Of a stretch of DNA of 64,000 nt, positions 16,633 through 26,726 are shown piece after piece. Positions within the stretch are counted from its first letter, which is position 1; each line of letters starts with the position of its first letter. The notes beneath the pieces are model-generated. The model worked only from the letters and a program-made list of their open reading frames with translations. It had not been told where the DNA came from and ran no database searches. The position numbers and the translations under genes are program-made. Origin of the DNA: an uncultured Desulfosoma sp. (GTDB taxonomy: Bacteria > Desulfobacterota > Syntrophobacteria > Syntrophobacterales > DSM-9756); contig CALGPN010000015.1 in NCBI GenBank assembly GCA_937960435.1, positions 1 to 64,000 on the forward strand, read 5' to 3'.

Positions 16633-19296
16633 TTAGGAAGTCAGTTTCGCTTCGAGGATTTCTTCCGCGCGCTTCAAAGCTTCAGGAAGTTTATCCGGCA
16701 GGTTTCCCCCGGCCTGAGCCATATCGGGCCGGCCCCCGCCGCTTCCTCCCACCACCCGGGCCACTTCCTTGATCACTTCACCGGCGTGGATTTTCGACGT
16801 CAAATCCTTGGTCACCCCAACCAGCAGGAACACCTTGCCGTCGTGAGAGGCGCCGAGCACCATCACCCCGGAACCGACGCGCTCCTTGAATCGATCATTC
16901 ATTTCCCGAAGGGCCTTGGGATCGGAGGCCTCGACCTGCCGCACCAAGACCTTAACCCCGGCCACCTCCTTGGCTTGGTCCAAGAGATCCAGGGATTTTT
17001 TCGCCGCCATGGAACTCTGGATGGCCTCAAGCTGCTTTTCCAACTCTCTGACCTGTCCCAGGAGCTTTTCGATGCGATCCGGGACTTCTTCGGGTTGCGC
17101 TTTCAGGCGTCGCGCCGCCGTTTCCAGCAGTCGGCGCTGCTCGTGCCAAAAACGCAAGGCATGACGGCCCGTAAGCGCTTCGATGCGGCGGACTCCCGCG
17201 GCAACGCTCGATTCCTGAACAATGACGAAGGAGCCGATGTTTCCACTGCGTTCCGTATGAGTGCCACCGCACAGTTCCTTGCTAAAATCGACGATTTCCA
17301 CAAGACGCACCGTCTCGCCGTATTTTTCTTCGAAAAGGGCCATGGCTCCCGTTCGTAATGCCTCATCGAAGGCCATGACGTGCACCCGAAGAGGTCGGTT
17401 TTCCAAAATGGCTTGGTTCACACGCCATTCGATTTCTTGGAGCTCTTCCGGTGTCAGGGCCGCAAAATGGGTGAAATCGAATCGGAGCCTTTCGGGCGCC
17501 ACCAAGGACCCCGCTTGTTTGACGTGATCCCCGAGCACGTCTCGCAGCACACGATGGAGGATGTGGGTTGCCGTGTGGTTGAGGGCCGTGTCTGTGCGGC
17601 TCTGGGGATCCACTTTCAGGGTGACCGTGTCGCCCGGTCGAAGTTCCCCGTTTTCGATGCGCACCACGTGGACCCAAATGTCTCCGGGGAGCCGCTGTGT
17701 GTCTTCAACCACGGCCGAAACCCCGGGGCCTTCCAAGGCACCTTTATCCCCCACCTGGCCCCCGGCTTCCCCATAAAACGGCGTGACATCCACCACCACT
17801 TCCACGCGGCTTCCCGGTCCCGCCGCCTCCACCAGGTTCCCGTCCCGGATGAGCGCCGAAACGCGGCTTTGCGCTTCCAATCGTTCGTAACCCACAAACT
17901 CCGTGCGGACTCCTTCCGCAGAAAGCTTTCGGTAAACTTCGGAAATTTCGCGTTCCCCGCTGCCTTTCCAATGGCGACGGGACTGCTCCCGTTGACGCTC
18001 CATGTGTTCATCGAATCCCGCTTGATCTACCTGCATGCCCAGCTTTCGGGCCATGTCGGTCACGATGTCGATGGGAAAGCCGTAAGTGTCATAGAGTTTG
18101 AACACGAGGGAGCCTGGAACCGTCCGAGCCCCTTCGTCTTGGAGACGAGCCATCTCGTTGTGCAAAAGTTTCAGCCCGTGGTCGAGGGTTTCGCTGAAAC
18201 GTTCTTCTTCATGGAGAATGACCCGGGAGATGTATGCCCGGTTTTCCAGCAGTTCGGGATACACGTCCGCCATGGCCTGCATGACGGCCTCCACCACGCT
18301 ATGCAGGAAAGGCCGTTCCAGGCCCAAGAACCTCCCGTGGCGCAACGCCCGCCGGATCACACGCCGCAGCACGTACCCACGGCCTTCGTTGCTGGGCAGC
18401 ACCCCATCCCCGATGAGAAACGCCGCCGCCCGACCGTGATCGGCTATGACTTTGAAAGAGACGTCCTTTTCCGGATCTTCCCCGTAGCGCATGCCCGCAC
18501 AGGCGCCGATGGCTTCCATGACGGGTCGAAACAGGTCCGTGTCGTAGTTGGACGGCACCCTTTGGATGACGGCCGCAATCCGTTCCAAGCCCATTCCCGT
18601 ATCGATGCTGGGCCTGGGCAAAGGTTCCAGCGTCCCGTCCTCTTTTCGGTTAAACTGCATGAAAACCAGGTTCCACAACTCCAGGAACCGGTCACAATCA
18701 CACCCCGGCCGGCAGTCCGGCCTCCCGCAGCCCATGGCCTCCCCTTGGTCGATGAGGATCTCCGAGCACGGACCGCAGGGGCCGGTGTCCCCCATGGCCC
18801 AAAAGTTGTCTTTAGTGGAAAAGGCCAGGATTCGTTCTTCCGGGAGGTAACGTTTCCAGTATTCCCGCGCTTCTTCATCCGGCCCCAAAGCCATCGCGGC
18901 ATCGCCCTCATGGATCGTGGCGTAAAGTTTGTCTTTGGGAAGGCCCATTTCCGATGTCAGAAACTGCCAAGCAAATTCTACCGCCTCTTTCTTGAAATAG
19001 TCGCCGAAGGAGAAATTGCCCAACATTTCGAAGAAGGTGTGGTGGCGCGCCGTATAGCCGACATTTTCCAGGTCGTTGTGTTTTCCCCCCGCCCTCATGC
19101 ATTTTTGGCTCGTGGTGGCCCGGCTGTACTCCCTTTTCTCTTCTCCCAGAAAACACCGTTTGAATTGGTTCATCCCCGCGTTGGTAAAAAGCAGGGTGGG
19201 GTCATCATGGGGAATGAGCGAAGAACTTTTGACGATGGTATGGCCTCGATCACGAAAGAATTCCAAGAATCTCTTGCGAATTTCACTGGCCTTCAT
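16633..19296 (-). CDS. alaS: Alanyl-tRNA synthetase
   Basis: 887 aa, full length. Class II catalytic core opens SEIRKRFLEFFRDRGHTIV and contains LLFTNAGMNQFK, ENVGYTARHHTFFEMLGNFS and GLERIAAVIQ. The editing domain carries the HTATHILH zinc/His motif and CGGTH, followed by the DHHA1/C-Ala region. It charges tRNA-Ala and clears mis-charged Ser and Gly. The TTG at 19299 also opens the frame, but ATG 19296 with AGGAG nine bases upstream is preferred. It follows recA after 48 bp and closes the lon-larC-cinA-thpR-recA-alaS run. No recX lies between recA and alaS. Confidence 0.97.
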   Translation of the reverse strand: MKASEIRKRFLEFFRDRGHTIVKSSSLIPHDDPTLLFTNAGMNQFKRCFLGEEKREYSRATTSQKCMRAGGKHNDLENVGYTARHHTFFEMLGNFSFGDYFKKEAVEFAWQFLTSEMGLPKDKLYATIHEGDAAMALGPDEEAREYWKRYLPEERILAFSTKDNFWAMGDTGPCGPCSEILIDQGEAMGCGRPDCRPGCDCDRFLELWNLVFMQFNRKEDGTLEPLPRPSIDTGMGLERIAAVIQRVPSNYDTDLFRPVMEAIGACAGMRYGEDPEKDVSFKVIADHGRAAAFLIGDGVLPSNEGRGYVLRRVIRRALRHGRFLGLERPFLHSVVEAVMQAMADVYPELLENRAYISRVILHEEERFSETLDHGLKLLHNEMARLQDEGARTVPGSLVFKLYDTYGFPIDIVTDMARKLGMQVDQAGFDEHMERQREQSRRHWKGSGEREISEVYRKLSAEGVRTEFVGYERLEAQSRVSALIRDGNLVEAAGPGSRVEVVVDVTPFYGEAGGQVGDKGALEGPGVSAVVEDTQRLPGDIWVHVVRIENGELRPGDTVTLKVDPQSRTDTALNHTATHILHRVLRDVLGDHVKQAGSLVAPERLRFDFTHFAALTPEELQEIEWRVNQAILENRPLRVHVMAFDEALRTGAMALFEEKYGETVRLVEIVDFSKELCGGTHTERSGNIGSFVIVQESSVAAGVRRIEALTGRHALRFWHEQRRLLETAARRLKAQPEEVPDRIEKLLGQVRELEKQLEAIQSSMAAKKSLDLLDQAKEVAGVKVLVRQVEASDPKALREMNDRFKERVGSGVMVLGASHDGKVFLLVGVTKDLTSKIHAGEVIKEVARVVGGSGGGRPDMAQAGGNLPDKLPEALKRAEEILEAKLTS

Positions 19297-19344
19297 CAAA
19301 GGGTCTCCTGTTTTTCAAACCGTCGGCGTTCGACCGAACAGAGC

Positions 19345-20379
19345 TCAGTTTTCCGCATCTTCGGCCGGGGCAAGGGATGGCAGGACATGGCGCTCCCGAA
19401 CCTTGTTTTCGATTTCAAAGAGCAGGTCGGGATTTTCTCTGAGAAAGTTTTTCACATTTTCCCGGCCCTGACCGAGGCGTTCGCCGTTGTAGGAGTACCA
19501 CGTCCCGGACCGTTCCACGATATTGGCCGCCACGGCCAAATCCAGCACGTCCCCTTCCCGGGAAATCCCTCGGCCGTATACGATGTCGAACTCCACTTCC
19601 TTGAAGGGCGGGGCGATCTTGTTCTTGACCACCTTGACTCGGGTGCGGTTGCCCACCACTTCTTGCCCTTCTTTTATGGGCCCCACGCGTCGGATGTCCA
19701 ATCGCATGGTGGCGTAAAATTTGAGAGCATTGCCTCCCGTGGTGGTCTCCGGGGATCCGTACATGACGCCGATTTTCATGCGGATTTGGTTGATGAAGAT
19801 CACCGACGTTTGGGACTTGCTGATGGCAGCCGTCAGCTTTCTCAAAGCCTGACTCATGAGCCGCGCCTGAAGTCCCACATGGGGATCGCCCATCTCGCCG
19901 TCGATTTCCGCCTTGGGCACCAAAGCGGCCACGGAATCCACAACGATGACATCAATAGCGTTGCTGCGCACGAGAATTTCGGCGATTTCCAGAGCCTGTT
20001 CCCCGTAGTCGGGTTGGCTGATGAGCAGATCGTCCACCTTGACGCCCAACTTGCGCGCATAGTGGACGTCCAAGGCGTGTTCCGCGTCGATGAAAGCGGC
20101 CAACCCTCCCTTCTTTTGGGCCTCCGCGATGACATGCAAAGCCAAGGTCGTTTTTCCGGACGATTCCGGGCCGTAAATTTCCACGATCCGGCCCCGGGGA
20201 ATACCACCGATGCCCAGTGCCAAATCCAGAGACAGACACCCTGTGGAAATCACCGGAACCTCGACCGCCTGAGCTCCTTCGCCCAGGCGCATAATGGACC
20301 CCTTGCCGCACTGACGCTCGATCTGCGCCACGGCCATGTCGATGGCCTTCTGGCGATCGTTGCCTCCCGGTGCCGTCAT
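19345..20379 (-). CDS. recA: Recombinase A
   Basis: 344 aa, standard length. Walker [10 protein letters not shown] (near residue 70), the MAW-like region, Walker [13 protein letters not shown] and the L1/L2 region [22 protein letters not shown] are intact. It performs homologous strand exchange and is the SOS co-protease. GAGGAGG precedes the ATG. The gap to thpR upstream is 42 bp. I see no LexA-box candidate I would defend, so if it is SOS-regulated the control probably lies further upstream in the operon. Confidence 0.97.
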   Translation of the reverse strand: MTAPGGNDRQKAIDMAVAQIERQCGKGSIMRLGEGAQAVEVPVISTGCLSLDLALGIGGIPRGRIVEIYGPESSGKTTLALHVIAEAQKKGGLAAFIDAEHALDVHYARKLGVKVDDLLISQPDYGEQALEIAEILVRSNAIDVIVVDSVAALVPKAEIDGEMGDPHVGLQARLMSQALRKLTAAISKSQTSVIFINQIRMKIGVMYGSPETTTGGNALKFYATMRLDIRRVGPIKEGQEVVGNRTRVKVVKNKIAPPFKEVEFDIVYGRGISREGDVLDLAVAANIVERSGTWYSYNGERLGQGRENVKNFLRENPDLLFEIENKVRERHVLPSLAPAEDAEN

Positions 20380-20421
20380 GGCACGGTCCTCCTCATGATG
20401 GGATTGCAGTTACCCCAGACG

Positions 20422-20991
20422 CTACGGCCCGCCTCGAAAGGGCAATCTTTTCAGAGGGGTATATTGGGCTCCGTCGGGCTTGAGATCACTTTTATACAAC
20501 ACCACCTCCGAGACGTCAAAAATAACCCCTTGATAGCCCTGGCGGTCCACGAGTGCCTCCTGAAGGGACTTGAGCCGGCTCCGTCCCTTCACCCTGCCGA
20601 GAGTGAGATGGGCTCGGAACGGACGGTTTTCCTTAGCGAAACCCAACCGTTCCAAGGCCTCTTCCACGCGACGATGCAAGTCTCTGAGCGGTTCCAGGTC
20701 TCCCTGCACGCCCACCCAGACCACGCGCATCTCCCGCAAGGAAGGAAAGGCGCCGCAGCCCGCCGGTTGCAGTCGAAAAGGGCGCACCGTTTCCACGGCA
20801 GACCTTAGGGCTTCCCCAAGGGGATCCACAGCCGATTCTTCCACATTCCCGAGGAACTTCAACGTCAGGTGGATCCGATCAGGCCGAATCCAGCTCACGG
20901 CCGCATCGAGTTTTTGCAGAGGGGCACAAAAGGCGGCAAGGTCCTTTTGCACATCCGCCGGGAGATCCAGGGCCACGAAAGTGCGTATCAT
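20422..20991 (-). CDS. thpR: RNA 2',3'-cyclic phosphodiesterase
   Basis: 189 aa, 2H phosphoesterase family. The two catalytic HxTx motifs are HLTLKFLG and HLTLGR. The family (formerly LigT) hydrolyses 2',3'-cyclic phosphates on RNA. ATG 20991 overlaps the cinA stop as ATGA, which fixes the start; a longer in-frame start at 21009 is less likely. cinA-thpR-recA is a familiar bacterial order. Confidence 0.92.
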   Translation of the reverse strand: MIRTFVALDLPADVQKDLAAFCAPLQKLDAAVSWIRPDRIHLTLKFLGNVEESAVDPLGEALRSAVETVRPFRLQPAGCGAFPSLREMRVVWVGVQGDLEPLRDLHRRVEEALERLGFAKENRPFRAHLTLGRVKGRSRLKSLQEALVDRQGYQGVIFDVSEVVLYKSDLKPDGAQYTPLKRLPFRGGP

Positions 20992-22253
20992 GACCGCAAC
21001 ATCCTCCACAAGAGAGCCAAGGCTTCCTGAACCGATTGTTCCTGTATGAGCCGCCGAGTACCGTAAAACTGGTGCCTTTCCACCATCACCCGCGCCTGTA
21101 GCGAACAGCCGATGAAAACGGTCCCTACGGGTTTTTCAGCGGAACCGCCCGAAGGGCCTGCAATGCCGGTGACGGCTAGGGCGGCATCGGCACCGCAATG
21201 GCGACGCACCCCCAGCACCATGGCTTCACAGACGGGGCGGCTCACCGCTCCATATTCTTTAAGGAGTTCCTCGGGCACCCCGAGAAGATCCCGTTTGGCT
21301 TGATTGCTGTACGTCACAAGGCCTCTGTCGAAATAATCAGAAGCCCCGGCCACGGCGACGATCCGGGCCGCAAGGAGCCCGCCGGTGCAGGATTCCGCCA
21401 CGGCCAGCTTCCAGCCTCGATCCCGCAACATGGCCCCGACGATCGATTCCAAAGTTTCCTCATCCCGGCCGATGACGTGGGCTTCCCCCAAAAGGGCCGT
21501 GAGCTTTTCCTCCGCCTTTTGCAGGAGCTTGTCCGCCTCGTGTTCGTCACAGGAGGAGGCCAACAGGGTCACCCAGTTCTCCCCGGTTTGTGGAAGGTAC
21601 CCCAGCTTGATGCCGTGCATTGAAGGATCGAATGCCTTCAGGCGCTCATTGATTTCCGATTCCATCAGACCCTGGATGCGCAGAATGCGCTTTCGGCACA
21701 CAGGTCTGTGGGGAAATCGTCGCCCGAGATCCGGCAGGACCACTTCCGCCAGAAGTGTTTCCATTTCGTGGGGAACGCCGGGAAGGAAATAGCAAGGAAC
21801 CCCTCGATGTTCTAAAAGGAACCCCGCCATCGGCCGTCCCGGCGCCAGGCGTGTCGCCCCTTGCGGCAACTCGGCAAGACGACCCAAGCTCTCGCTCCAT
21901 GTGCCGCCTCGAGCCTCCACCCGGGCCATCAAATGTTTCAGATCGGCTTCGTTCACGGCCATGGGAACCGAAAAGGCTCGCGCCACGGCCGACTTGGTCC
22001 GATCGTCGTCCGTGGGGCCAAGACCGCCCGTTACGATGACGAATCGGCTTTCCGCCGTGAGCTGTTCCAGCTGAAAGGCGATGGCCTCTTCCGCATCTTC
22101 CACGACGACGACCTTGGCCAGCCGAAACCCGTGAGCCCTCAACGCACCGGCAATATGATGAGCGTTGGTGTTGAGGATATCTCCCAGAAGGATTTCGTCC
22201 CCGATGGTGAGCAGCGATCCGCGAACATCCTGAGGGCTTTGTTGATTCATCAA
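20988..22253 (-). CDS. cinA: CinA: competence/damage-inducible protein with NMN-deamidase domain
   Basis: 421 aa, two domains. The N-terminal MoCF-like part (GDEILLGDILNTNAHHIA, FVIVTGGLGPTDDD) is an ADP-ribose/CoA pyrophosphatase fold. The C-terminal CinA domain (AVAESCTGGLLAARIV, VTGIAGPSGGSAEKPVGTV) is the nicotinamide-mononucleotide deamidase (PncC) part. It recycles NMN back into NAD synthesis and therefore complements the pncA/pncB pair at 31.6-33.5 kb. ATGA overlaps join it to larC upstream and thpR downstream; an ATG three bases later (22250) is an alternative. Confidence 0.94.
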   Translation of the reverse strand: MMNQQSPQDVRGSLLTIGDEILLGDILNTNAHHIAGALRAHGFRLAKVVVVEDAEEAIAFQLEQLTAESRFVIVTGGLGPTDDDRTKSAVARAFSVPMAVNEADLKHLMARVEARGGTWSESLGRLAELPQGATRLAPGRPMAGFLLEHRGVPCYFLPGVPHEMETLLAEVVLPDLGRRFPHRPVCRKRILRIQGLMESEINERLKAFDPSMHGIKLGYLPQTGENWVTLLASSCDEHEADKLLQKAEEKLTALLGEAHVIGRDEETLESIVGAMLRDRGWKLAVAESCTGGLLAARIVAVAGASDYFDRGLVTYSNQAKRDLLGVPEELLKEYGAVSRPVCEAMVLGVRRHCGADAALAVTGIAGPSGGSAEKPVGTVFIGCSLQARVMVERHQFYGTRRLIQEQSVQEALALLWRMLRS

Positions 22254-23443
22254 GGCTCCGTCCCGGTGTGTGGGGCGCTCTGCTCCCGACAGATCCTTTG
22301 GACTTCGTCATAAACAACAGGCAGCGGCGTGGCGGTGCGCCTGGCGACGGCTCGACATGCCTCGTATTCGGGATGATACCGCACCGTGCCGTCGGGAAGG
22401 GTCGCCGCTTTGACCCGCATGGGCCCCCACGGCGTCGCCACCTCGCATGTCCTACGTTCCAGCTCCAACCGATCCACCTCATGAAATCGAACACCCAGCG
22501 TCGTGCTTTCGGCAAAGACGCGCGAGGCAATGCGTTCCTTCAGGGAAGGCTCCAAGAGGACGCGGACCAAAGTGGCGGGCCGGTTCTTTTTCATGAGCAC
22601 GGGAACGAGAACTACATCCAAAGCCCCTTCGGCAAAACACGATTCCACCAGGTGTTCGTACAATTCAGGATTCATATCGTCAATTTGGGTTTCCATGAGG
22701 AGCAGCCGCCGGGTCTTGAAAAAAGGTTTCGATTCGCCCACCATGAGCCGCAACACATTGGGCGGATCCGCCGCCGGATGAGCCCCGACACCGTATCCTA
22801 CCGCCCCGAGAACCATCGGGGGAAGAGGGCCGAACTCGGCGCACAGGGTGCTCAAAATGGCGGCGCCGGTCGGGGTGACCAGCTCTCTTTCCACACCGCC
22901 GTCACGCACGGGGACCCCTTCCAGAAGGGCCACGGTGGCCGGCGCCGGCACGGGAAGGACCCCGTGGGCGCAGGAGACGCGACCTCGACCCAAAGGAAGC
23001 GGGGAAGCATGGAGGCTTTCAATGCCCAAGGCCTCCAGCCCGATCACGGTCCCAACCACATCGATGAGGGTATCCACCGCGCCGATTTCGTGAAAATGGA
23101 CGTCTTCCACATGCATCCCATGGACCCTGGCTTCCGCCTTGGCCAACCGTTCCAAAATGTGGAGCGATTTTTCTTTGATTCCGTCAGGCAGTCGGGAGGT
23201 CGAAAGGAGCGATCGAATGTCCCGAAAATGCCGTAAAGGCGCCGAGCCGTCATCGTGGATGAGCACTCGCGTGCCTGTGATCGCCCCCCGGGCCTCTTTG
23301 CGCACCTCGAGGCGCCACCCGGAAAAGGGCACACCCTGCAAAGCCTCCTTCAAAGCCTCAGGAGAAAGGCCGGCATCGATGAGGGCGCCGAGGATCATGT
23401 CCCCGCTGGCCCCCGAAAATGCGTCCACATAACCCAACCGCAT
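22250..23443 (-). CDS. larC: LarC, nickel insertion protein for the nickel-pincer cofactor
   Basis: 397 aa. It opens with the family signature YVDAFSGASGDMILGALIDAG and has HFHEIGAVDTLIDVVG, ELVTPTGAAILSTL and TQIDDMNPELYEHL. LarC uses CTP to load Ni into pyridinium-3,5-bisthiocarboxylate mononucleotide, the lactate-racemase cofactor. It is one uninterrupted frame, unlike the frameshifted larC1/larC2 of Lactiplantibacillus. larA, larB and larE are not in the window. It starts 5 bp after the lon stop and overlaps cinA, so it is translated as part of the operon. Confidence 0.93.
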   Translation of the reverse strand: MRLGYVDAFSGASGDMILGALIDAGLSPEALKEALQGVPFSGWRLEVRKEARGAITGTRVLIHDDGSAPLRHFRDIRSLLSTSRLPDGIKEKSLHILERLAKAEARVHGMHVEDVHFHEIGAVDTLIDVVGTVIGLEALGIESLHASPLPLGRGRVSCAHGVLPVPAPATVALLEGVPVRDGGVERELVTPTGAAILSTLCAEFGPLPPMVLGAVGYGVGAHPAADPPNVLRLMVGESKPFFKTRRLLLMETQIDDMNPELYEHLVESCFAEGALDVVLVPVLMKKNRPATLVRVLLEPSLKERIASRVFAESTTLGVRFHEVDRLELERRTCEVATPWGPMRVKAATLPDGTVRYHPEYEACRAVARRTATPLPVVYDEVQRICREQSAPHTGTEP

Positions 23444-23447
23444 CCCG

Positions 23448-25790
23448 TCACTCGCCCTCGACGTCGAAAAGCCGCATCAAGACCTGATCCATATGGCTCA
23501 TAGGGACAAACGCCACGGATCGGGTGATATACGTGGGAAGTTTTTCCACATCGGCCGCATTGGCCCGAGGAATGAGCACCGTAGCCACACCGAAACGAGC
23601 CGCCGCCAGCGCCTTTTCCCGAAAGCCTCCCACAGGCAGCACATCCCCTAAAAGAGAAATTTCTCCCGTCATGGCGCAGGCTTCCCCAATGGGCTTCTTG
23701 AGCACGGCGGAGACAAGAGCGGCGCACAGGGCCATGCCCGCGGACGGCCCGTCCTTGGGCACGGCACCGGCTGGCACATGGATGTGGATATCGGCTTTTT
23801 CATGGAAATCCACGGGCACACCGAGCCGGTCCGCCCGCGTGCGAAGGAAGCTCAGGGCCGCTTGAGCCGATTCCTTCATAACGGTTCCCAAGTGCCCCGT
23901 AAGCACCACATGACCTTTGCCCGGCATGACGGCCGCTTCGATGCGCAGCACCTCGCCGCCGTGGGGTGTCCAGGCCAGAGCCAAGGCCACGCCGGGAATG
24001 CCCGGCGCCGCGCGGGTGAAGAGATCCGGTTCAGGAGGCCCCAGATACCGTTCGAGACTGCTCCTCGTGATCCGTAACGGCGACACTTTCCCTTCGGCTT
24101 TTCTCCGGGCGGCCTTGCGGCAGAGCGTGGCGAGGGCCCGTTCCAACTGGCGGACGCCGGACTCCCGGGTGTAGCGGTGCACGAGATCCATGAGGGCCGC
24201 ATCGCTGAGGGACAACTCGCCGGGTTGCAGTCCATGTTCTTGGATCTGGCGAGGAAGCAGGTACGATTTGGCGATGACCACCTTTTCCCGATCCGTGTAG
24301 CCGGAAAGATAGAGAACCTCCATGCGGTCCACCAATGCCGGTGGGACGTTTTCCAGGCTGTTGGCAGTGGCGATGAACAGCACCTGAGAAAGATCAAACG
24401 CCACGTTCAGATAGTGATCGGAAAAGGCCCGGTTTTGCTCCGGATCCAGGACCTCCAGAAGGGCCGCCGCAGGATCGCCCCGGGCATCCGACCCGATCTT
24501 GTCGATTTCATCGAGCATAAAGACCGGGTTCTTGGTCCCCGCATTGCGCAGCCCTTGGATAATACGCCCGGGCAGAGCGCCGAGATAGGTGCGACGGTGC
24601 CCTCGGATTTCCGCCTCGTCCCGCACGCCCCCAAGGGACACGCGCACAAAACGACGGCCCATGGCTTTGGCGATGGAGCGCCCGAGGGACGTTTTGCCGA
24701 CGCCGGGCGGCCCCACGAGGCAGAGGATGGAGCCTTTGAGACTGCCTTTGAGGCTGCAGACGCCGAGAAAATCCAGGATGCGCTCTTTGACCGTGTCCAT
24801 GTCATGGTGATCGGCGTCCAACACGCGGGCGGCTTCGGTAAGATCCAAACGATCGACCGTCGAGCGCTGCCACGGCATCTCGATGAGCCAGTCCAGATAG
24901 GTGCGCACGATGGAAGCTTCCGCAGCGTCACTTTGCATCGTGGTGAGTCGGTCGAGTTCGCGCATGGCTTCCCGATAAGCTTCGGGACTCATCCCTGCGG
25001 CCTGAATCTTTTCTCTGTAAAGGTGTTCTTCTTTGTCCTCATCCCATTCCCCCAGCTGGCGGCGGATGGCCTTGAGCTGCTCTCTGAGGTAGCGCTCCCT
25101 TTGGCGTCGAAGTAGGGCGCTTTGGGCTTCGGATTCGATCTCCAGTTGGACTTCGGCTTTCTGGAGTTCATCGGCCAACGCTTCGGCGACCCTTTCCAAG
25201 CGCTGCGCCGGGTCGGCGAGGGCCATGAGACGGCAACATTCATGGGGGTCCAAGCGCAGGTTAAAGGCCAAAAGATCGGCGAGTCGCCCGGCAGAGGAGG
25301 CGCTTTGGAGCACGGCTTCCGCATCGGCGGGATGCATGCCTCGCAGCGTGAAAAGCTTCAAGCCCATGCGGCGCACCCGCGCCAATAAAGGAAGAAGGCT
25401 TTCCCCGAGAGGAGAATCGCTGTCCAAGAGAGGTTCCACGCGAACCCGCATTTCCGGCTCCTGGGCGATGACTTGAGACACCTTGGCTTTCGCGATGCCT
25501 TGAACGAGAATTTTATGGCGCCCGTCTTCCATGGCCGTGTTTTTCAGGATGAGCGCAACGCAGCCCAAGGCCCCTTCCCACGCAGGTTCGGAAGGCTCTT
25601 CGAAGCCGCACTGCCCGTCTTGGGCACAGCACGCCGCCAAGAACACATAGCGGCCCGATTTTTCCGCGGCGGCCAAAGCGGCCTTTTCGCCGGGATCGGA
25701 GAGGAACAAAGGGAGGATCATGGCGGGGAAGAGCATTGTGTGGCGAAGGGGCAATACGGGCAAGTCCGTAGGCCATGCGGGTGTGGTCAT
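23448..25790 (-). CDS. lon: ATP-dependent Lon protease
   Basis: 780 aa. A LON substrate-binding domain (residues 1-200, VLPLRHTMLFPAMILPLFL) is followed by a coiled-coil, the AAA+ module with GPPGVGKTSLGRSIA and FMLDEIDKIG, and a Ser-Lys protease domain (PKDGPSAGMA with the catalytic Ser; VGGFREKALAA with the catalytic Lys). It degrades misfolded and regulatory proteins in the cytosol. The reading frame stays open upstream to 26759, but that extension runs antisense through both tRNA-Ser genes and moaC, so ATG 25790 is used; its ribosome site (GGGAGG) is slightly far. It is the first gene of the minus-strand operon. Confidence 0.93.
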   Translation of the reverse strand: MTTPAWPTDLPVLPLRHTMLFPAMILPLFLSDPGEKAALAAAEKSGRYVFLAACCAQDGQCGFEEPSEPAWEGALGCVALILKNTAMEDGRHKILVQGIAKAKVSQVIAQEPEMRVRVEPLLDSDSPLGESLLPLLARVRRMGLKLFTLRGMHPADAEAVLQSASSAGRLADLLAFNLRLDPHECCRLMALADPAQRLERVAEALADELQKAEVQLEIESEAQSALLRRQRERYLREQLKAIRRQLGEWDEDKEEHLYREKIQAAGMSPEAYREAMRELDRLTTMQSDAAEASIVRTYLDWLIEMPWQRSTVDRLDLTEAARVLDADHHDMDTVKERILDFLGVCSLKGSLKGSILCLVGPPGVGKTSLGRSIAKAMGRRFVRVSLGGVRDEAEIRGHRRTYLGALPGRIIQGLRNAGTKNPVFMLDEIDKIGSDARGDPAAALLEVLDPEQNRAFSDHYLNVAFDLSQVLFIATANSLENVPPALVDRMEVLYLSGYTDREKVVIAKSYLLPRQIQEHGLQPGELSLSDAALMDLVHRYTRESGVRQLERALATLCRKAARRKAEGKVSPLRITRSSLERYLGPPEPDLFTRAAPGIPGVALALAWTPHGGEVLRIEAAVMPGKGHVVLTGHLGTVMKESAQAALSFLRTRADRLGVPVDFHEKADIHIHVPAGAVPKDGPSAGMALCAALVSAVLKKPIGEACAMTGEISLLGDVLPVGGFREKALAAARFGVATVLIPRANAADVEKLPTYITRSVAFVPMSHMDQVLMRLFDVEGE

Positions 25791-25923
25791 GGTGCGGCAT
25801 TGTCCTCCCGCATCCCCCTTAACAGTGAGCTCCCCCCTTGTCAACAGACGACGAAGATCCCGGACCTTCTCTTGACAGCCAAGGGGTCCAATGGTAGTTA
25901 GTCGGCACCCAGCTTCACCCTGT

Positions 25924-26016
25924 GGAGGGATGGCCGAGTGGTTTAAGGCGGCGGTCTTGAAAACCGTTGGTCGGTTCGCAGCCGGCCCGTGGGTTCGAAT
26001 CCTACTCCCTCCGCCA
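25924..26016 (+). tRNA. tRNA-Ser (anticodon TGA)
   Basis: The acceptor stem GGAGGGA (25924-25930) pairs with TCCCTCC (26006-26012), then G and an encoded CCA. The anticodon loop is CTTGAAA. The long variable arm typical of serine tRNA is present, and the T loop reads GTTCGAAT. Confidence 0.96.
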
Positions 26017-26032
26017 CGACGTTTCGTCGCTC

Positions 26033-26126
26033 GGAGAGATGGCCGAGTCGGCTGAAGGCGCTCGCCTGCTAAGCGAGTGTACTCCGAAAAGGGGTACCGA
26101 GGGTTCGAATCCCTCTCTCTCCGCCA
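26033..26126 (+). tRNA. tRNA-Ser (anticodon GCT)
   Basis: The acceptor GGAGAGA (26033-26039) pairs with TCTCTCC (26116-26122), followed by G and CCA. The anticodon loop is CTGCTAA, and there is a long variable arm. It lies 16 bases after the first tRNA-Ser, so the two are probably processed from one transcript. Confidence 0.96.
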
Positions 26127-26140
26127 CCTGATCCAATCCG

Positions 26141-26172
26141 CCCGACCCACGGGGGTCGGGCTTTCGTCTTTT
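26141..26172 (+). terminator. Rho-independent terminator after the tRNA-Ser pair
   Basis: CCCGACCC-acgg-GGGTCGGG forms an 8-bp stem followed by ctttcgtctttt, 15 bases beyond the second tRNA. Confidence 0.8.
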
Positions 26173-26198
26173 CCGGGGAACGGACGACGGGAGGCCGC

Positions 26199-26726
26199 AT
26201 GGCGGAAGAAAAACGGGATTGGACGCACCTGGATGGCAAAGGTCGCGTCACGATGGTGGACGTGAGCGAAAAGCCGCCCACATGGCGGGAAGCTCGTGCC
26301 CGGGCCCGGGTGCGCATGGCCCCGGAAACCCTGCAGCGTATCCTCGAGGGGACCGTCGCCAAAGGCAACGTCTTCGACACGGCCCGACTCGCGGGAATCA
26401 TGGCAGCCAAAAAAACGTGGGAACTCATCCCCCTGTGCCACCCGGTGCCCCTGACCGCGGTGAATGTCTTTTTGGAACCCGACCCCCATCTGCCCGGCGT
26501 GCGGGTCGAGGCCCACACCAAAACGTGCGATCGGACCGGCGTGGAAATGGAAGCCCTGATGGCCGTGACCCACGCCGCCTTGACCATCTACGACATGTGC
26601 AAAGCGCTGGATCGGTCCATGATCCTCGAAGACATCCGACTGACCTACAAAAGCGGCGGTCGAAGCGGCACCTTCCGCCTCCAAGAGCCTCCAGAGGTCC
26701 TCTCCGGCACGCCGCCCGAGGCGTAG
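26199..26726 (+). CDS. moaC: Cyclic pyranopterin monophosphate synthase
   Basis: 175 aa. MoaC makes cPMP in molybdenum-cofactor synthesis after MoaA. Characteristic stretches are [44 protein letters not shown] and [16 protein letters not shown], with the active-site Lys and Asp in the last. GGGAGG lies just ahead of the ATG. It follows the tRNA terminator, so it should have its own promoter, or be read through. No other moa/moe genes are in the window. Confidence 0.94.
   Translation: MAEEKRDWTHLDGKGRVTMVDVSEKPPTWREARARARVRMAPETLQRILEGTVAKGNVFDTARLAGIMAAKKTWELIPLCHPVPLTAVNVFLEPDPHLPGVRVEAHTKTCDRTGVEMEALMAVTHAALTIYDMCKALDRSMILEDIRLTYKSGGRSGTFRLQEPPEVLSGTPPEA

Noticed and set aside
17380-20808. 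Plus-strand open frame of 1142 codons antisense to alaS, recA and thpR.
   Set aside because: It is the shadow of well-supported genes: no ribosome binding site, His/Pro/Arg-rich filler, no domain. G+C-rich codon use keeps the antisense frame open.
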